A DNA stretch of 64,000 nucleotides from Pseudomonas sp. (lineage in GTDB: Bacteria; Pseudomonadota; Gammaproteobacteria; Pseudomonadales; Pseudomonadaceae), in the NCBI RefSeq assembly GCF_017744435.1, contig NZ_JAGIBG010000015.1, positions 86,656-150,655 on the forward strand, read 5' to 3'. Position 1 is the stretch's first letter, and each line of letters opens with the position of its first letter. This document shows positions 1 through 8,493 of this stretch, in pieces. The notes below the pieces were generated by a model. The model was not told where the DNA came from. It made no database searches and saw only the letters and a list, made by a program, of their open reading frames with translations. The position numbers were made by a program, and so were the translations under genes.

Positions 1-1351
1 TCAGGGTGTCCTGGCCACTCTGAATGTTGGCGATGGCCGAATCCAGGTCGGCGCGCAGCTGCTGGTAGGCCGCATTGTCGCCGTCGATCGGCTGGCTCAG
101 GGCTGTGCGCAGCTTGGCCACGCTATCCAGCACGTTCTGGGTCTGGTGATTGTCGACATTGACCATGTACTGGTCACCGGACTGCTGCGGGGGGGTGGTG
201 CTGAAGGTGAAGTCCACGCCAGCGGCCGAGGCGACGTTGCCCGCCATGGTGCCACTGGCCACCGGCCGGCTGTCGGCGGTCAGCGGCTGGGCATACAGCT
301 CGAAGTCGGTAGCACTGGTGAACTTGATCACCGCGCCCCCGCTCGGGAACATGGCCTTGTACTTGTTCTGGTCGGTGACGTTGATCGACGACACTTGCGC
401 GCTCGACGGGTTGCCCGGGCTGCGGGTGGCGGTAATGGTGTCCGGCTTGCTCTGCAGGGTGAAGGTATGGCCCGCCACCGCGGTGTCCGCAACATCACCA
501 TCCTGCAAGTTGATGTTCAGGCGCAGGTCCACGCCACGGAAGCTGACCATCGAACCGCCCGCCGTGTTCGGGTCGAAGCTGCCCCCTTGGGTGGCTTCGG
601 CGGTGACGTCGTTGCCCAGGCTGTCTGTAATGCTGAACTTGGTGCTGCTGAGCATGGTAATGGTGTACGGCTGGCCGCTTCTGAAGCGGTCGTTGTAGGT
701 GACGCTGCCCGACACCTGGCCGTTGGACAGCTTCACCCGGCCGTCATCCACTGGCGGAGCAGTCAGGGTGGTGGACGTGCGGCTGGTGTTCAGGGCTTGC
801 TGGAACACACTGTAGCCGGTGCTGTTGCCAGCCATCTTGAGCATGTCGCCGACCTGCAGCTCCTGCTGGGTCTGGTCGCCCTGGTAGGAGTAGGTGCCAT
901 CGGCATTGCGCACGAACGGTGCAGTGTCGGTCTTGGAGCCGGCGAACAGGTACTGGCCGTTCTCGTCACGGCTGTTCATCAGGCCCAGCAACTGGTCTTC
1001 CAGCTGGCCCAACTCGGCTGCCTTGGCCTTGCGCTCGGTGTCTGTGTAGCCGGCATTGCCCGACTCCAGCGCCAGCTCGTTGACCCGCGACAGGATCGTG
1101 TTGATCGAGTCCAGCGTGGTCTCGGCCTGGTTCAGCGAGTTGGTGATGTTGGTGGCGTTGGTCTTGTACTGCGCCAGCATGTCTGCCTGGTTACCCAGCT
1201 GCAGCAGGCGTGCCGCCCCCACCGGGTCGTCGGCGGCGGTGTTGACGCGCACGAAGGAACTGGCTTCCTCGTTGGTCTTGACCACATTGGAATAGTTGCG
1301 CTGGTAGTTTGCCGCGCTGGATGCATAGAACTGGGCCGTGGAAATACGCAT
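1..1351 (-). CDS. flgL: Flagellar hook-filament junction protein FlgL (3' end outside window)
   Basis: FlgL (HAP3) forms the junction between hook and filament outside the cell. The frame is open from an ATG at 1351 to the window edge, about 450 codons without a stop, so the C-terminus is missing. The N-terminus MRISTAQFYASSANYQRNYS is typical of FlgL, and the last visible part is the helical region expected near the end of the protein. It is already longer than the roughly 320-residue enterobacterial FlgL, so it must carry an extended surface domain, as other Pseudomonas FlgL proteins do. An AAGGAG Shine-Dalgarno lies at the end of flgK, 13 bases before this gene, so it is the last gene of flgFGHIJKL. 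Confidence 0.93.
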   Translation of the reverse strand, partial: MRISTAQFYASSAANYQRNYSNVVKTNEEASSFVRVNTAADDPVGAARLLQLGNQADMLAQYKTNATNITNSLNQAETTLDSINTILSRVNELALESGNAGYTDTERKAKAAELGQLEDQLLGLMNSRDENGQYLFAGSKTDTAPFVRNADGTYSYQGDQTQQELQVGDMLKMAGNSTGYSVFQQALNTSRTSTTLTAPPVDDGRVKLSNGQVSGSVTYNDRFRSGQPYTITMLSSTKFSITDSLGNDVTAEATQGGSFDPNTAGGSMVSFRGVDLRLNINLQDGDVADTAVAGHTFTLQSKPDTITATRSPGNPSSAQVSSINVTDQNKYKAMFPSGGAVIKFTSATDFELYAQPLTADSRPVASGTMAGNVASAAGVDFTFSTTPPQQSGDQYMVNVDNHQTQNVLDSVAKLRTALSQPIDGDNAAYQQLRADLDSAIANIQSGQDTL

Positions 1352-1364
1352 GGGTCAAGACTCC

Positions 1365-3413
1365 TTAAAGCGCGGCGATCAGGGTGTTGAAGATTTCCTG
1401 CGCCGCCTTGATGATCTGCGACGAGGCCGTGTAGTACTGCTGATACTTGACCAGGTTGCCGGCTTCTTCATCCAGCTGCACACCGGACACCGAATCACGG
1501 GCACCGGTTGCCTGGGTCAGGATGACGCCGGTCGCCTGGGTGTCCATCTGGCCCTGCTTGGCCTGGGCCCCGACGTTTTCCACCAGCTTGCCGTAGGCGT
1601 CGGTGATGCTGATGCCCTTGGTCGAACCAATGTCCACGGTCTGCTTGGTCTGCAGTTCCTGCAGGGACAGCGCGTTGCGGTTGTCCGAAGAACCGGCGCC
1701 GGTCAGCGACACGGTAAAGCTGTCGCCATCCTTCGGCGCACCGGCGACATCCATTTCGAAGCTGAACGACTTCTGGTTGCCACTGGCGTCGTTGATCGGG
1801 TTGCCCGCGGAGTCGATCATCGGCACATCGAACTTCAGGGTATTGCTCTGCCCTGGAACGAAGGTGCCTGTACCAATGCTGTTGCCCTTGGCATCGAAGG
1901 CTTCGTAGGTCTGCGGCGAGGCGGTTTCGTTACCGAATACCAGGCGCAGCGGCGTGGAGTACTTGATACCGGTCTGCAGTTCCTGGCGTTGAGCCGGGTC
2001 GGCAATATCCAGCACCGAAGTCAGCACCGGCTGGGTGATCACACCCGTACCGATATTGCCGCTACCCGAAGTCGCGGTCAGCGGCGCGGCCAGCGCCAGG
2101 CGCTTGGCGTCGGTGAGCACCACGCCGATCTCCGCCGAGGCATTGCGGGTCGGGGTGATCTTGAAGCTGTCACCCACCGCTGCGGTGCCGCTCTTGAGGT
2201 CGAGACTGAAACCATCGATGACCGGCGCCGGGTCGTCATTGGTGCTGTAGGTGCCCATGTCGGTGCCGTCAGGCAGCTTCTTGACCTGGTACTGGTCCGT
2301 GCCCGGGCCGACGAAGGTCACCTGGTAATCACTGGTGCTCAGCTTGCCGGTATCGCGGATGACCACGTTCAGCGCGGCACTGCCGGTGTTGCCGACCTTG
2401 GGTGTGCTGCGCGCGGACATGGCGCTGTCGCTGTTGATGTCGCCAAACAGCGCAGCACCGAACTCACCGTTCTTGTCGATGCCCTGACCGAGCTGCGAAT
2501 TGATCTGCTGCGACACCACCAGCGCAATACGGCCCAGCTCGTTCATGGCCGGTGCCAGGGTCTCGCTGCGGTAGCGCAGCAGGCCGCCCATTTCGCCACC
2601 GCTGATGCTGTTGGTGACATCCATGGTGGTGCTGCCACGGTCGAGCTTGACCGAAAACTGGGTCGGGTCGGTGACGCTTGGCTCGGCACTCATCTTGTTG
2701 GTGGTCTTGCCCAGCACCAGCGATTGGCCGTTCTTCAGGTAGACATCGATATTGCCGTCACGCTCGACAGTCTGCACCCCCACCAACTCGTTGAGCTGGC
2801 GCACCGCTTCGTTGCGCTGGTCGAGCAGATCGTTCGGCTGGCCGTTGGCCGCCGAGACCTTGGAAATCTGATCGTTGTACTTGGCAATGCTGGAAGTCAG
2901 TTCGTTGATCCGCGACGTCATCGAGCTGAGGTTGCCGTTGATGTTGCTGTTCTGCTCCTTGAACTGGGCAGACAAGCTGTTGAAGCGGCTGGCCAGCGCT
3001 TCGGCATTGCTCAGCAACAGTTGACGGGAAGCGTCTTCGGTCGGCTTGTTGGCGGCGCTCTGCAGGGCGGAGAAGAAGTTGGTCAGCGCACCGGTGATAC
3101 CGGTGTTGCTGTCGGACAGCAGGTTGTTGAGCGGCGTGACCTGGTTCAGGTAGGCGGTGCTGTCGCTGTTGAGCGAGGTGGCGGTCTGCAACTGGGCATC
3201 CAGGAAGGCGTTGTACACCCGACGGACATCGCCCAGGGTGGTGCCGGTGCCCATGAACACCTGGCCTTCCTGCACCGAGCCCTTGGCTCGCTGGACGTTC
3301 TGCTGGCGGGAGTACCCGGCGACATCGGCGTTGGCGATGTTGTTGCCGGTGGTATGCAGGCCCGCCTGGGAGGCCGACAGTCCCGACATGCCAATATTGA
3401 TCAGACTCGCCAT
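1365..3413 (-). CDS. flgK: Flagellar hook-associated protein 1 FlgK
   Basis: FlgK (HAP1) is secreted through the flagellar export apparatus and joins hook to filament together with FlgL. The 682-residue product opens with the rod/hook family N-terminal motif (SGLSASQAGLHTTGNNIANA, residues 9-28) and ends with a C-terminal helix pair containing QQYYTASSQIIKAAQEIFNT. The middle, about residues 300-560, is variable and explains why the protein is longer than the 553-residue Salmonella homologue. It lies between flgJ (12 bases upstream) and flgL (13 bases downstream) in one operon. No signal peptide is present, as expected for a type III export substrate. Confidence 0.96.
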   Translation of the reverse strand: MASLINIGMSGLSASQAGLHTTGNNIANADVAGYSRQQNVQRAKGSVQEGQVFMGTGTTLGDVRRVYNAFLDAQLQTATSLNSDSTAYLNQVTPLNNLLSDSNTGITGALTNFFSALQSAANKPTEDASRQLLLSNAEALASRFNSLSAQFKEQNSNINGNLSSMTSRINELTSSIAKYNDQISKVSAANGQPNDLLDQRNEAVRQLNELVGVQTVERDGNIDVYLKNGQSLVLGKTTNKMSAEPSVTDPTQFSVKLDRGSTTMDVTNSISGGEMGGLLRYRSETLAPAMNELGRIALVVSQQINSQLGQGIDKNGEFGAALFGDINSDSAMSARSTPKVGNTGSAALNVVIRDTGKLSTSDYQVTFVGPGTDQYQVKKLPDGTDMGTYSTNDDPAPVIDGFSLDLKSGTAAVGDSFKITPTRNASAEIGVVLTDAKRLALAAPLTATSGSGNIGTGVITQPVLTSVLDIADPAQRQELQTGIKYSTPLRLVFGNETASPQTYEAFDAKGNSIGTGTFVPGQSNTLKFDVPMIDSAGNPINDASGNQKSFSFEMDVAGAPKDGDSFTVSLTGAGSSDNRNALSLQELQTKQTVDIGSTKGISITDAYGKLVENVGAQAKQGQMDTQATGVILTQATGARDSVSGVQLDEEAGNLVKYQQYYTASSQIIKAAQEIFNTLIAAL

Positions 3414-3425
3414 GGTTCCATACCC

Positions 3426-4592
3426 TTAAAGTTTCGTTGTGGTACCGAGCATTGCGTAGCTCTCGTACGACTTCATCTGTCTTGCGATCTGCGAGATCTT
3501 GCTGGCGTAGTTCGGGTCGGTGGCGTACCCGGCCTTTTGCAGTTCTCGCACGAATTGTTCTGGGTTATCGGCCGACTTCACCGCATCTTGATAGCGCGAA
3601 TTGCTCTGCAGCAGGCTTACCAGGTCATGGAAACTGTCCTGGTACGAATCGTAGGAACGGAACGCTGCCGTTTCCTTGACGAACTGGCCATCGCGGAACT
3701 CGCTGGTGATCGCCCGCGCCGAATCGCCTTCCCAATTACTGCTGGCCTTGATGCCGAACAGGTTGTGGCTGCTGCTGCCGTCGCTGTTGCGCATGACCGA
3801 CTTGCCCCAGCCGGTTTCCAGGGCGGCCTGGGCCACCAGGTAACGCGGATCGACACCAATGCGCTTGGCGGCCTGCTCGGCCATCGGCAGCATGGTGGCG
3901 ACGAACTCGTCGCTGTCGGCAAAGGCCTTCTTCGGTGCCAGCGGCGGCTGCGCCACGGCGCGACCAGTGATGCGCAGGCCGTTGTCCGGAATGGCGACGG
4001 CCCTGGCCACCCGCTGCCCGTCACGGGCCGGCACGGCGGCGGCATTGGTTGCTGCGGCCGGGCTGGCGGCCGAAGGCACGATGCCGGCCAGCAGGCGGTC
4101 GGTGAGCTTGCCCGGCAGCGCCAGGCGCCGCGAGTTGAGCGCAGCCACGTCGTTGCGCGTGGCCGTGGACTGGGTAGCCTGCACCGGGTCGGCCACCTTG
4201 TTGCCCCACAGCGTCGGCGCGTTGCCATCGACACGCGGGAACGGGCTGGTGTTGACCGGGGTGCTCTTGTGCTTCGACAGCTGGCGCACCAGCACGTCCT
4301 GCAGGCCGATACCGCCGCCCTCGCGGGACATGCTCACGGCCAGCTGCTGGTCGTACATGTCGCGGTACTGCTTGACCGTCTCGCTGTTCATCGGGTTGTC
4401 GTCGGCCAGCACGTCACTGGCCTTGCGCGAGGCCTTGAGCATCTCGCTGATGAACAGCGACTCGAACTCCTGGGCCACCTTGCGCACGTTGGCGTCGCTG
4501 TCGCGGTCCCCGTGCTTGAGCGAGCTCAGGCGATTGAGGTCGGTGTAGGCACCGCTGTCAGCGTGACTGGAAACCAGGCTTTTCGAATTCAT
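3426..4592 (-). CDS. flgJ: Flagellar rod-assembly protein / peptidoglycan hydrolase FlgJ
   Basis: FlgJ caps the growing rod and cuts peptidoglycan so the rod can cross the periplasm. The 388-residue product has the two-domain gammaproteobacterial layout: an N-terminal rod-binding domain (about residues 35-105), a long Ala/Pro-rich linker (106-225), and a C-terminal glucosaminidase domain (226-388). The catalytic motif AALETGWGKS has the probable acid Glu259. The linker is long compared with Salmonella FlgJ (about 316 residues in total). The ATG is preceded by GAGG at normal spacing. It follows flgI by 11 bases. Confidence 0.95.
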   Translation of the reverse strand: MNSKSLVSSHADSGAYTDLNRLSSLKHGDRDSDANVRKVAQEFESLFISEMLKASRKASDVLADDNPMNSETVKQYRDMYDQQLAVSMSREGGGIGLQDVLVRQLSKHKSTPVNTSPFPRVDGNAPTLWGNKVADPVQATQSTATRNDVAALNSRRLALPGKLTDRLLAGIVPSAASPAAATNAAAVPARDGQRVARAVAIPDNGLRITGRAVAQPPLAPKKAFADSDEFVATMLPMAEQAAKRIGVDPRYLVAQAALETGWGKSVMRNSDGSSSHNLFGIKASSNWEGDSARAITSEFRDGQFVKETAAFRSYDSYQDSFHDLVSLLQSNSRYQDAVKSADNPEQFVRELQKAGYATDPNYASKISQIARQMKSYESYAMLGTTTKL

Positions 4593-4603
4593 CCGTGGCG
4601 TCC

Positions 4604-5719
4604 TCAGATCACGATCAGGTCGGCCTGCAAGGCGCCGGCCTGTTTCAGTGCTTCGAGGATGGCCATCAGGTCGCCGGGTGCCGCGCCAACCTGGTTCACC
4701 GCACGGACGATCTCATCCAGCGTGGTGCCCGGGCCGAACTTGAACATCGGCTTGGCTTCCTGCTCGGCATTGACCCGCGAACGCGGAACCACCGCCGTCT
4801 GGCCATTGGAGAACGGCCCCGGCTGGCTGACGATCGGGTCTTCGGTAATGGTCACGGTCAGGCTGCCGTGGGTCACCGCTGCTGGCGAGACCTTGACGTT
4901 CTGGCCGATGACGATGGTACCGGTACGCGAGTTGATGATGACCTTGGCCACGGCCTGGCCCGGATCGATCTCGAGGTTCTCGAGGATCGACAGGTAGTCG
5001 ACCCGCTGGCTCGGGTCCATCGGCGCGGTGACCCGCACCGAGCCGCCGTCCACGGCCTGGGCCACACCTGGGCCGAGCAGGTCGTTGACCTTGTCGACGA
5101 TGCGCTTGGCGGTGGTGAAGTCCGGGCGATTGAGGTTCAGGGTCAGGCTGTTGCCCTGGTTGAAGCCGCTTGGCACGGCACGCTCGACCGAGGCTCCGCC
5201 AGGAATACGGCCGGCCGACGGAACGTTGACGGTGATCTTCGAGCCGTCACGGCCCTCGGCATCGAAACCGCCGACCACCAGGTTACCCTGGGCGATGGCG
5301 TAGACGTTGCCGTCGATACCCTTGAGCGGGGTCATCAGCAGGCTGCCGCCACGCAGGCTCTTCGAGTTGCCGATCGACGAAACGGTGATGTCCACCACCT
5401 GGCCCGGCTTGGCGAACGCCGGCAGGTCGGCATGCACCGACACCGCAGCGACGTTCTTCAGCTGCACGTTGCCGGAGCCGGCCGGCACCTTGATGCCGAA
5501 CTGCGACAGCATGTTGTTGAAGGTCTGCAAGGTGAACGGGGTCTGGGTGGTCTGGTCACCCGTACCATTGAGCCCCACCACCAGGCCATAGCCGATCAAC
5601 TGGTTGGAACGCACGCCGGAGATGCTGGCAATGTCCTTGAGGCGCTCGGCGTGGGCACCGAACGCGCAGGACAGGAGCAAGGTCGCGGCAATCAGCTGCC
5701 TAAGGTTGAACATGTTCAT
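4604..5719 (-). CDS. flgI: Flagellar P-ring protein FlgI
   Basis: FlgI forms the periplasmic P-ring bushing around the flagellar rod. The N-terminus (two start-proximal Met codons, then [18 protein letters not shown]) is a Sec signal peptide with a likely cut after AHA. The mature part begins [20 protein letters not shown], which is highly characteristic of FlgI. The total of 371 residues is normal. Two ATG codons six bases apart (5719 and 5713) could both serve; the first is used here because GAG lies about 8 bases before it. The FlgH stop lies 6 bases upstream, so expression is operonic. FlgA, encoded in this window, is the chaperone for P-ring assembly. Confidence 0.96.
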   Translation of the reverse strand: MNMFNLRQLIAATLLLSCAFGAHAERLKDIASISGVRSNQLIGYGLVVGLNGTGDQTTQTPFTLQTFNNMLSQFGIKVPAGSGNVQLKNVAAVSVHADLPAFAKPGQVVDITVSSIGNSKSLRGGSLLMTPLKGIDGNVYAIAQGNLVVGGFDAEGRDGSKITVNVPSAGRIPGGASVERAVPSGFNQGNSLTLNLNRPDFTTAKRIVDKVNDLLGPGVAQAVDGGSVRVTAPMDPSQRVDYLSILENLEIDPGQAVAKVIINSRTGTIVIGQNVKVSPAAVTHGSLTVTITEDPIVSQPGPFSNGQTAVVPRSRVNAEQEAKPMFKFGPGTTLDEIVRAVNQVGAAPGDLMAILEALKQAGALQADLIVI

Positions 5720-5725
5720 CCGTAC

Positions 5726-6421
5726 TCAGAAGGGCCAAAGCGGGCTCAGGAAGAAGCGGTCGAACCAGCCGGGCTGACTGGCATCGGCGAACGAGCCGGT
5801 GCCCGAATAGGTGATGCGCGCATCGGCCACGCGGGTGGACGGCACGGTGTTGTCGGTGGCGATGTCGTCGGCACGGATCAGGCCGGCGATGCGCACCAGC
5901 TCTTCACCGGTGTTCAGGGTCATCCACTTCTCGCCGCGCACGGCGATGATGCCGTTGGGCAGCACCTCGGCCACGGTGACGGTGATCGAACCGGTCAGGG
6001 TGTTGCCCTGGGTGGCCTTGCTGTCGCCCTTGGTGGTGCGGTCACCGCTGTAGCCAGCCTCAAGGGTGAGGTCGCCGCTGCCGAACGGGTTATTGGTGTT
6101 CGGGGTGGAGCCGAACAGCGAGGTCAGGCCAATGTCAGCCTTGCTGTTCTTCTGGATCTGCGAACCTGCGTTCTTGCTCGCCGACGTGCGTTCGTTGAGG
6201 GTGATGGTGATGATGTCACCCACGCGGAACGCTTTGCGGTCGGTGTACAGGCCCTGCTCGAAACCGGCCTGGTAGATCGAACCGTTGTTGGCTGCCGCCG
6301 GCAGCGGGGTGCGCGGCAGAACCGGCGCGTAGTACGGGTCGTTCGGCTTTGGCGTCGGCGCGACGCAACCTGCCAACACAACCGCCCCCCCCAGGGCGAA
6401 CACAGACAACAGACGTTTCAT
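5726..6421 (-). CDS. flgH: Flagellar L-ring lipoprotein FlgH
   Basis: FlgH is an outer-membrane lipoprotein that forms the L-ring. Translation from the ATG at 6421 gives 231 residues starting [19 protein letters not shown], a lipoprotein signal with lipobox LAGC and Cys19 as lipidation site. The frame extends 13 codons further upstream, but the lipoprotein signal and a GAGG sequence eight bases before this ATG fix the start. Conserved FlgH segments visible include [20 protein letters not shown] and [20 protein letters not shown]. It lies between flgG and flgI with short gaps. Confidence 0.95.
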   Translation of the reverse strand: MKRLLSVFALGGAVVLAGCVAPTPKPNDPYYAPVLPRTPLPAAANNGSIYQAGFEQGLYTDRKAFRVGDIITITLNERTSASKNAGSQIQKNSKADIGLTSLFGSTPNTNNPFGSGDLTLEAGYSGDRTTKGDSKATQGNTLTGSITVTVAEVLPNGIIAVRGEKWMTLNTGEELVRIAGLIRADDIATDNTVPSTRVADARITYSGTGSFADASQPGWFDRFFLSPLWPF

Positions 6422-6468
6422 GACACTTACCTCACGGTGTAACGGCAGTAGAACCTGCACTAGGGCTT

Positions 6469-7254
6469 TTAGAGCTGTTGAGTCACGAACGACAGCATCT
6501 GGTCGGCGGTGGAGATGACCTTGGAGTTCATCTCGTAGGCACGCTGGGTGGTGATCATGTTCACCAACTCTTCCACGGTGCTGACGTTGGAGTTTTCCAA
6601 GGTCTGCTGCAGGGTGGTGCCGAAGCCGTTCAGGCCTGGGGTGCCGACCTGTGGCGCGCCACTGGCAGCGGTTTCCAGGAACAGGTTGTCACCGATCGCC
6701 TGCAGGCCGGCCGGGTTGATGAAGTCGGCGGTCTGCAGGTTGCCGATGACCTGCGCAGCCGGGTTGCCGGCGACGGTGATCGACACGGTGCCATCCTGGC
6801 CGACAGTGAAGGTCTGGGCGTCGTTCGGCACCACGATCGCCGGCTCCAGGGCAAAGCCTTGGGCGGTGACGATCTGGCCATCGGAGTTCAGGTGGAAGGT
6901 ACCGTCACGGGTGTACGAGACCGTGCCGTCCGGCTGCAGCACCTGGAAGAAGCCACGGCCGTTGACCGCCATGTCCAGCGGGTTTTCGGTGGTCTGCAGG
7001 CTGCCGGTCTGGAAGTTCTTCTGGGTGCCGACAATGCGCACACCGGTACCGACCTGCAGGCCCGACGGCAGCTCGCTGTCCTGGGTCGATTGCGCGCCTG
7101 GCTGACGCTTGATCTGGTACAGCAGGTCAGAAAACTCGGCACGATCACGCTTGAAGCCGGTGGTCGAGACGTTGGCCAGGTTGTTGGAAATGACGGTCAG
7201 GTTGGTGTCCTGGGCGGACAGGCCGGTTTTAGCGACCCAAAGAGCCGGAAGCAT
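6469..7254 (-). CDS. flgG: Flagellar distal rod protein FlgG
   Basis: FlgG builds the distal rod. The 261-residue product has the family N-terminus [41 protein letters not shown] and a C-terminal [28 protein letters not shown] helix, both diagnostic for FlgG. The length matches the family. GGAG stands seven bases before the ATG. The gene is 47 bases downstream of flgF and 47 bases upstream of flgH in the flgF-to-flgL operon. It is exported by the flagellar type III apparatus, so no signal peptide is expected or seen. Confidence 0.97.
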   Translation of the reverse strand: MLPALWVAKTGLSAQDTNLTVISNNLANVSTTGFKRDRAEFSDLLYQIKRQPGAQSTQDSELPSGLQVGTGVRIVGTQKNFQTGSLQTTENPLDMAVNGRGFFQVLQPDGTVSYTRDGTFHLNSDGQIVTAQGFALEPAIVVPNDAQTFTVGQDGTVSITVAGNPAAQVIGNLQTADFINPAGLQAIGDNLFLETAASGAPQVGTPGLNGFGTTLQQTLENSNVSTVEELVNMITTQRAYEMNSKVISTADQMLSFVTQQL

Positions 7255-7301
7255 CAGTATTCTCCTCGTGCGCCTGTTTTACGGCACCCGTTCAATGTTG
7301 G

Positions 7302-8042
7302 TTAGCCGATTTGCAAAACACGCGCCATGGCTTCATCGCCTTCCTTGGCCGCGTTCATCATTTTTACGTGCAGTTCGAACTGACGGGACAACGCCAGCAC
7401 CGAAGTCATTTCTTCCACGGCATTGACGTTGCTGCCTTCGAGGAAGCCCGATACCACCCGCACATTGACGTCGGCGGCAGCCGGTTTGCCATTCTGGGTG
7501 TGGATCAGCCCGTCCAGGCCTTTGGTCATGCTCTTGATGTCCGGGTTGACCAGCTTGATACGGTCGACCTCTGCCATCACTCGCGGGTCTTCACCCATCG
7601 AGCGGATGCTGATGGTGCCGTCGGCACCGACTTCAACTTTCTGTTCTGGCGGAATGGCGATCGGGCCGCCGTTGCCGATCACCGGCATGCCGTTGCCGGC
7701 ACGCAGCACGCCGAGGGCGTCGATGTTCAGGCTGCCGGTGCGCACGTAAGCTTCGCTGCCATCCGGCGCCTGTACGGCGATGAAGCCCTGCCCGGACACG
7801 GCCACGTCCAGGTCACGCCCGGTCTCGACCATCGGCCCTTCGCTGAAGTCGGTAGCCGGGCGTTCGGTCATGGCAAACGCCCGCGACGGAAAGCTGTCAC
7901 CGAACACCGGCATCGAGCGCGCCTGCTCCAGGTCGCGCTGGAAACCGTTGGTGGAAACGTTCGCCAGGTTGTTGGCGTGGGCCTTCTGCGCCAGCGCGTT
8001 CTGGCTGGCGCCGGTCATGGCCACGTAAAGCATCTTGTCCAC
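7302..8042 (-). CDS. flgF: Flagellar proximal rod protein FlgF
   Basis: FlgF is a proximal rod subunit. The frame is open far upstream, but the FlgF-like sequence begins (M)DKMLYVAMTGASQNALAQ. Two starts compete: ATG at 8048 and GTG at 8042. GGAGG abuts the ATG directly but stands six bases before the GTG, so GTG at 8042 (246 residues) is preferred. The C-terminus carries the rod-family helix NAVEEMTSVLALSRQFELHVKMM. A sigma-54 promoter lies about 60 bases upstream, making this the first gene of flgFGHIJKL. A hairpin terminator separates it from the small gene upstream. Confidence 0.94.
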   Translation of the reverse strand: MDKMLYVAMTGASQNALAQKAHANNLANVSTNGFQRDLEQARSMPVFGDSFPSRAFAMTERPATDFSEGPMVETGRDLDVAVSGQGFIAVQAPDGSEAYVRTGSLNIDALGVLRAGNGMPVIGNGGPIAIPPEQKVEVGADGTISIRSMGEDPRVMAEVDRIKLVNPDIKSMTKGLDGLIHTQNGKPAAADVNVRVVSGFLEGSNVNAVEEMTSVLALSRQFELHVKMMNAAKEGDEAMARVLQIG

Positions 8043-8101
8043 AGTCATCCTCCGCTGCACTGACGATCGTTTGCCGCTCGCCGTTGCTGTGCAGGCTCTA
8101 A

Positions 8102-8118
8102 AGCAAGTTCCGAACCAA
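8102..8118 (-). promoter_or_regulatory. Sigma-54 promoter of flgF operon
   Basis: Read on the minus strand the site is TTGGTTCGGAACTTGCT, which matches the RpoN consensus YTGGCACGRNNNTTGCW except at the CA of CACG. The invariant GG (plus-strand 8115-8116) and GC (8103-8104) are separated by exactly 10 bases. It lies about 60 bases before the flgF start. FleQ/FleR-type enhancer control of this operon is known in Pseudomonas; the binding site itself was not identified. Confidence 0.85.
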
Positions 8119-8133
8119 CTTTTTGAATTCATG

Positions 8134-8160
8134 AAAAAGCCCGTGAATACGGGCTTTTTT
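8134..8160 (-). terminator. Rho-independent terminator between the small gene and flgF
   Basis: An 11-bp perfect stem (AAAAAGCCCGT / ACGGGCTTTTT) with loop GAAT. Runs of A and T on both arms let it work in either direction. On the minus strand it separates the short secreted-protein gene, and any flgE-side transcription reaching it, from the sigma-54 promoter of flgF. Confidence 0.8.
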
Positions 8161-8235
8161 CGGGGTTTTGCGATTGGGATGCCGCCGGTTATCCGGCGCC
8201 GGGTTGCCGATGGCGGCAATCCTGTACCGGCCTCA

Positions 8236-8421
8236 TCACGGTTCGCGGCAACCGCCATTGGTGAAGGGGCCGGCGAATTTCTTCCAGCCCTCCCCCGGCG
8301 GCCATTGCGAACACACCAGCCGGCCATCCACCTGGCTCTCCCAGCGCCACCAGGGCGCGGTGCCAGCCTGGGCCTGGTACAGGCAGAACGCGGCGACCAA
8401 CGTGACAACCAGCCTTTTCAT
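8236..8421 (-). CDS. Small secreted protein of unknown function between flgE and flgF
   Basis: A 61-residue protein that I do not recognise. It begins MKRLVVTLVAAFCLYQAQAG, a convincing Sec signal peptide cut after AQA. The mature part of about 42 residues is rich in Trp (WWRWE) and has two cysteines (in LVCSQW and GGCREP) that could form a disulfide. AGGAGGG precedes the ATG at ideal spacing, which argues for a real gene. It is transcribed in the same direction as the flagellar operons, but it is bounded by a 13-bp hairpin upstream and a terminator downstream. Its place inside a flagellar cluster hints at a cell-envelope role but does not prove one. Confidence 0.7.
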   Translation of the reverse strand: MKRLVVTLVAAFCLYQAQAGTAPWWRWESQVDGRLVCSQWPPGEGWKKFAGPFTNGGCREP

Positions 8422-8439
8422 GATCCCTCCTGCAAATAC

Positions 8440-8470
8440 GACTGACCCCTTTACAGGAAAGGGGTCAGTC
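8440..8470. repeat. Perfect 13-bp inverted repeat downstream of flgE
   Basis: GACTGACCCCTTT and its exact complement flank a five-base loop. It lies between the flgE stop (8494) and the small gene (8421), 18 bases before the latter's start codon and just upstream of its ribosome binding site. There is no T-run on either side, so it is not a classical intrinsic terminator. It could protect the flgBCDE mRNA 3' end or attenuate transcription into the small gene. Confidence 0.7.
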
Positions 8471-8493
8471 CACGCATGCTCAACCAGCGACCA

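Noticed and set aside
1338..4997. A 1219-codon open frame on the plus strand opposite flgK, flgJ and flgI
   Set aside because: It is antisense to three certain flagellar genes, its sequence is a His/Arg/Gly-rich shadow typical of high-GC antisense frames, and it has no recognisable domain.
8043..8408. N-terminal extension of flgF through the terminator and small gene
   Set aside because: It crosses a terminator and a sigma-54 promoter, and the conserved FlgF start is at 8042/8048.
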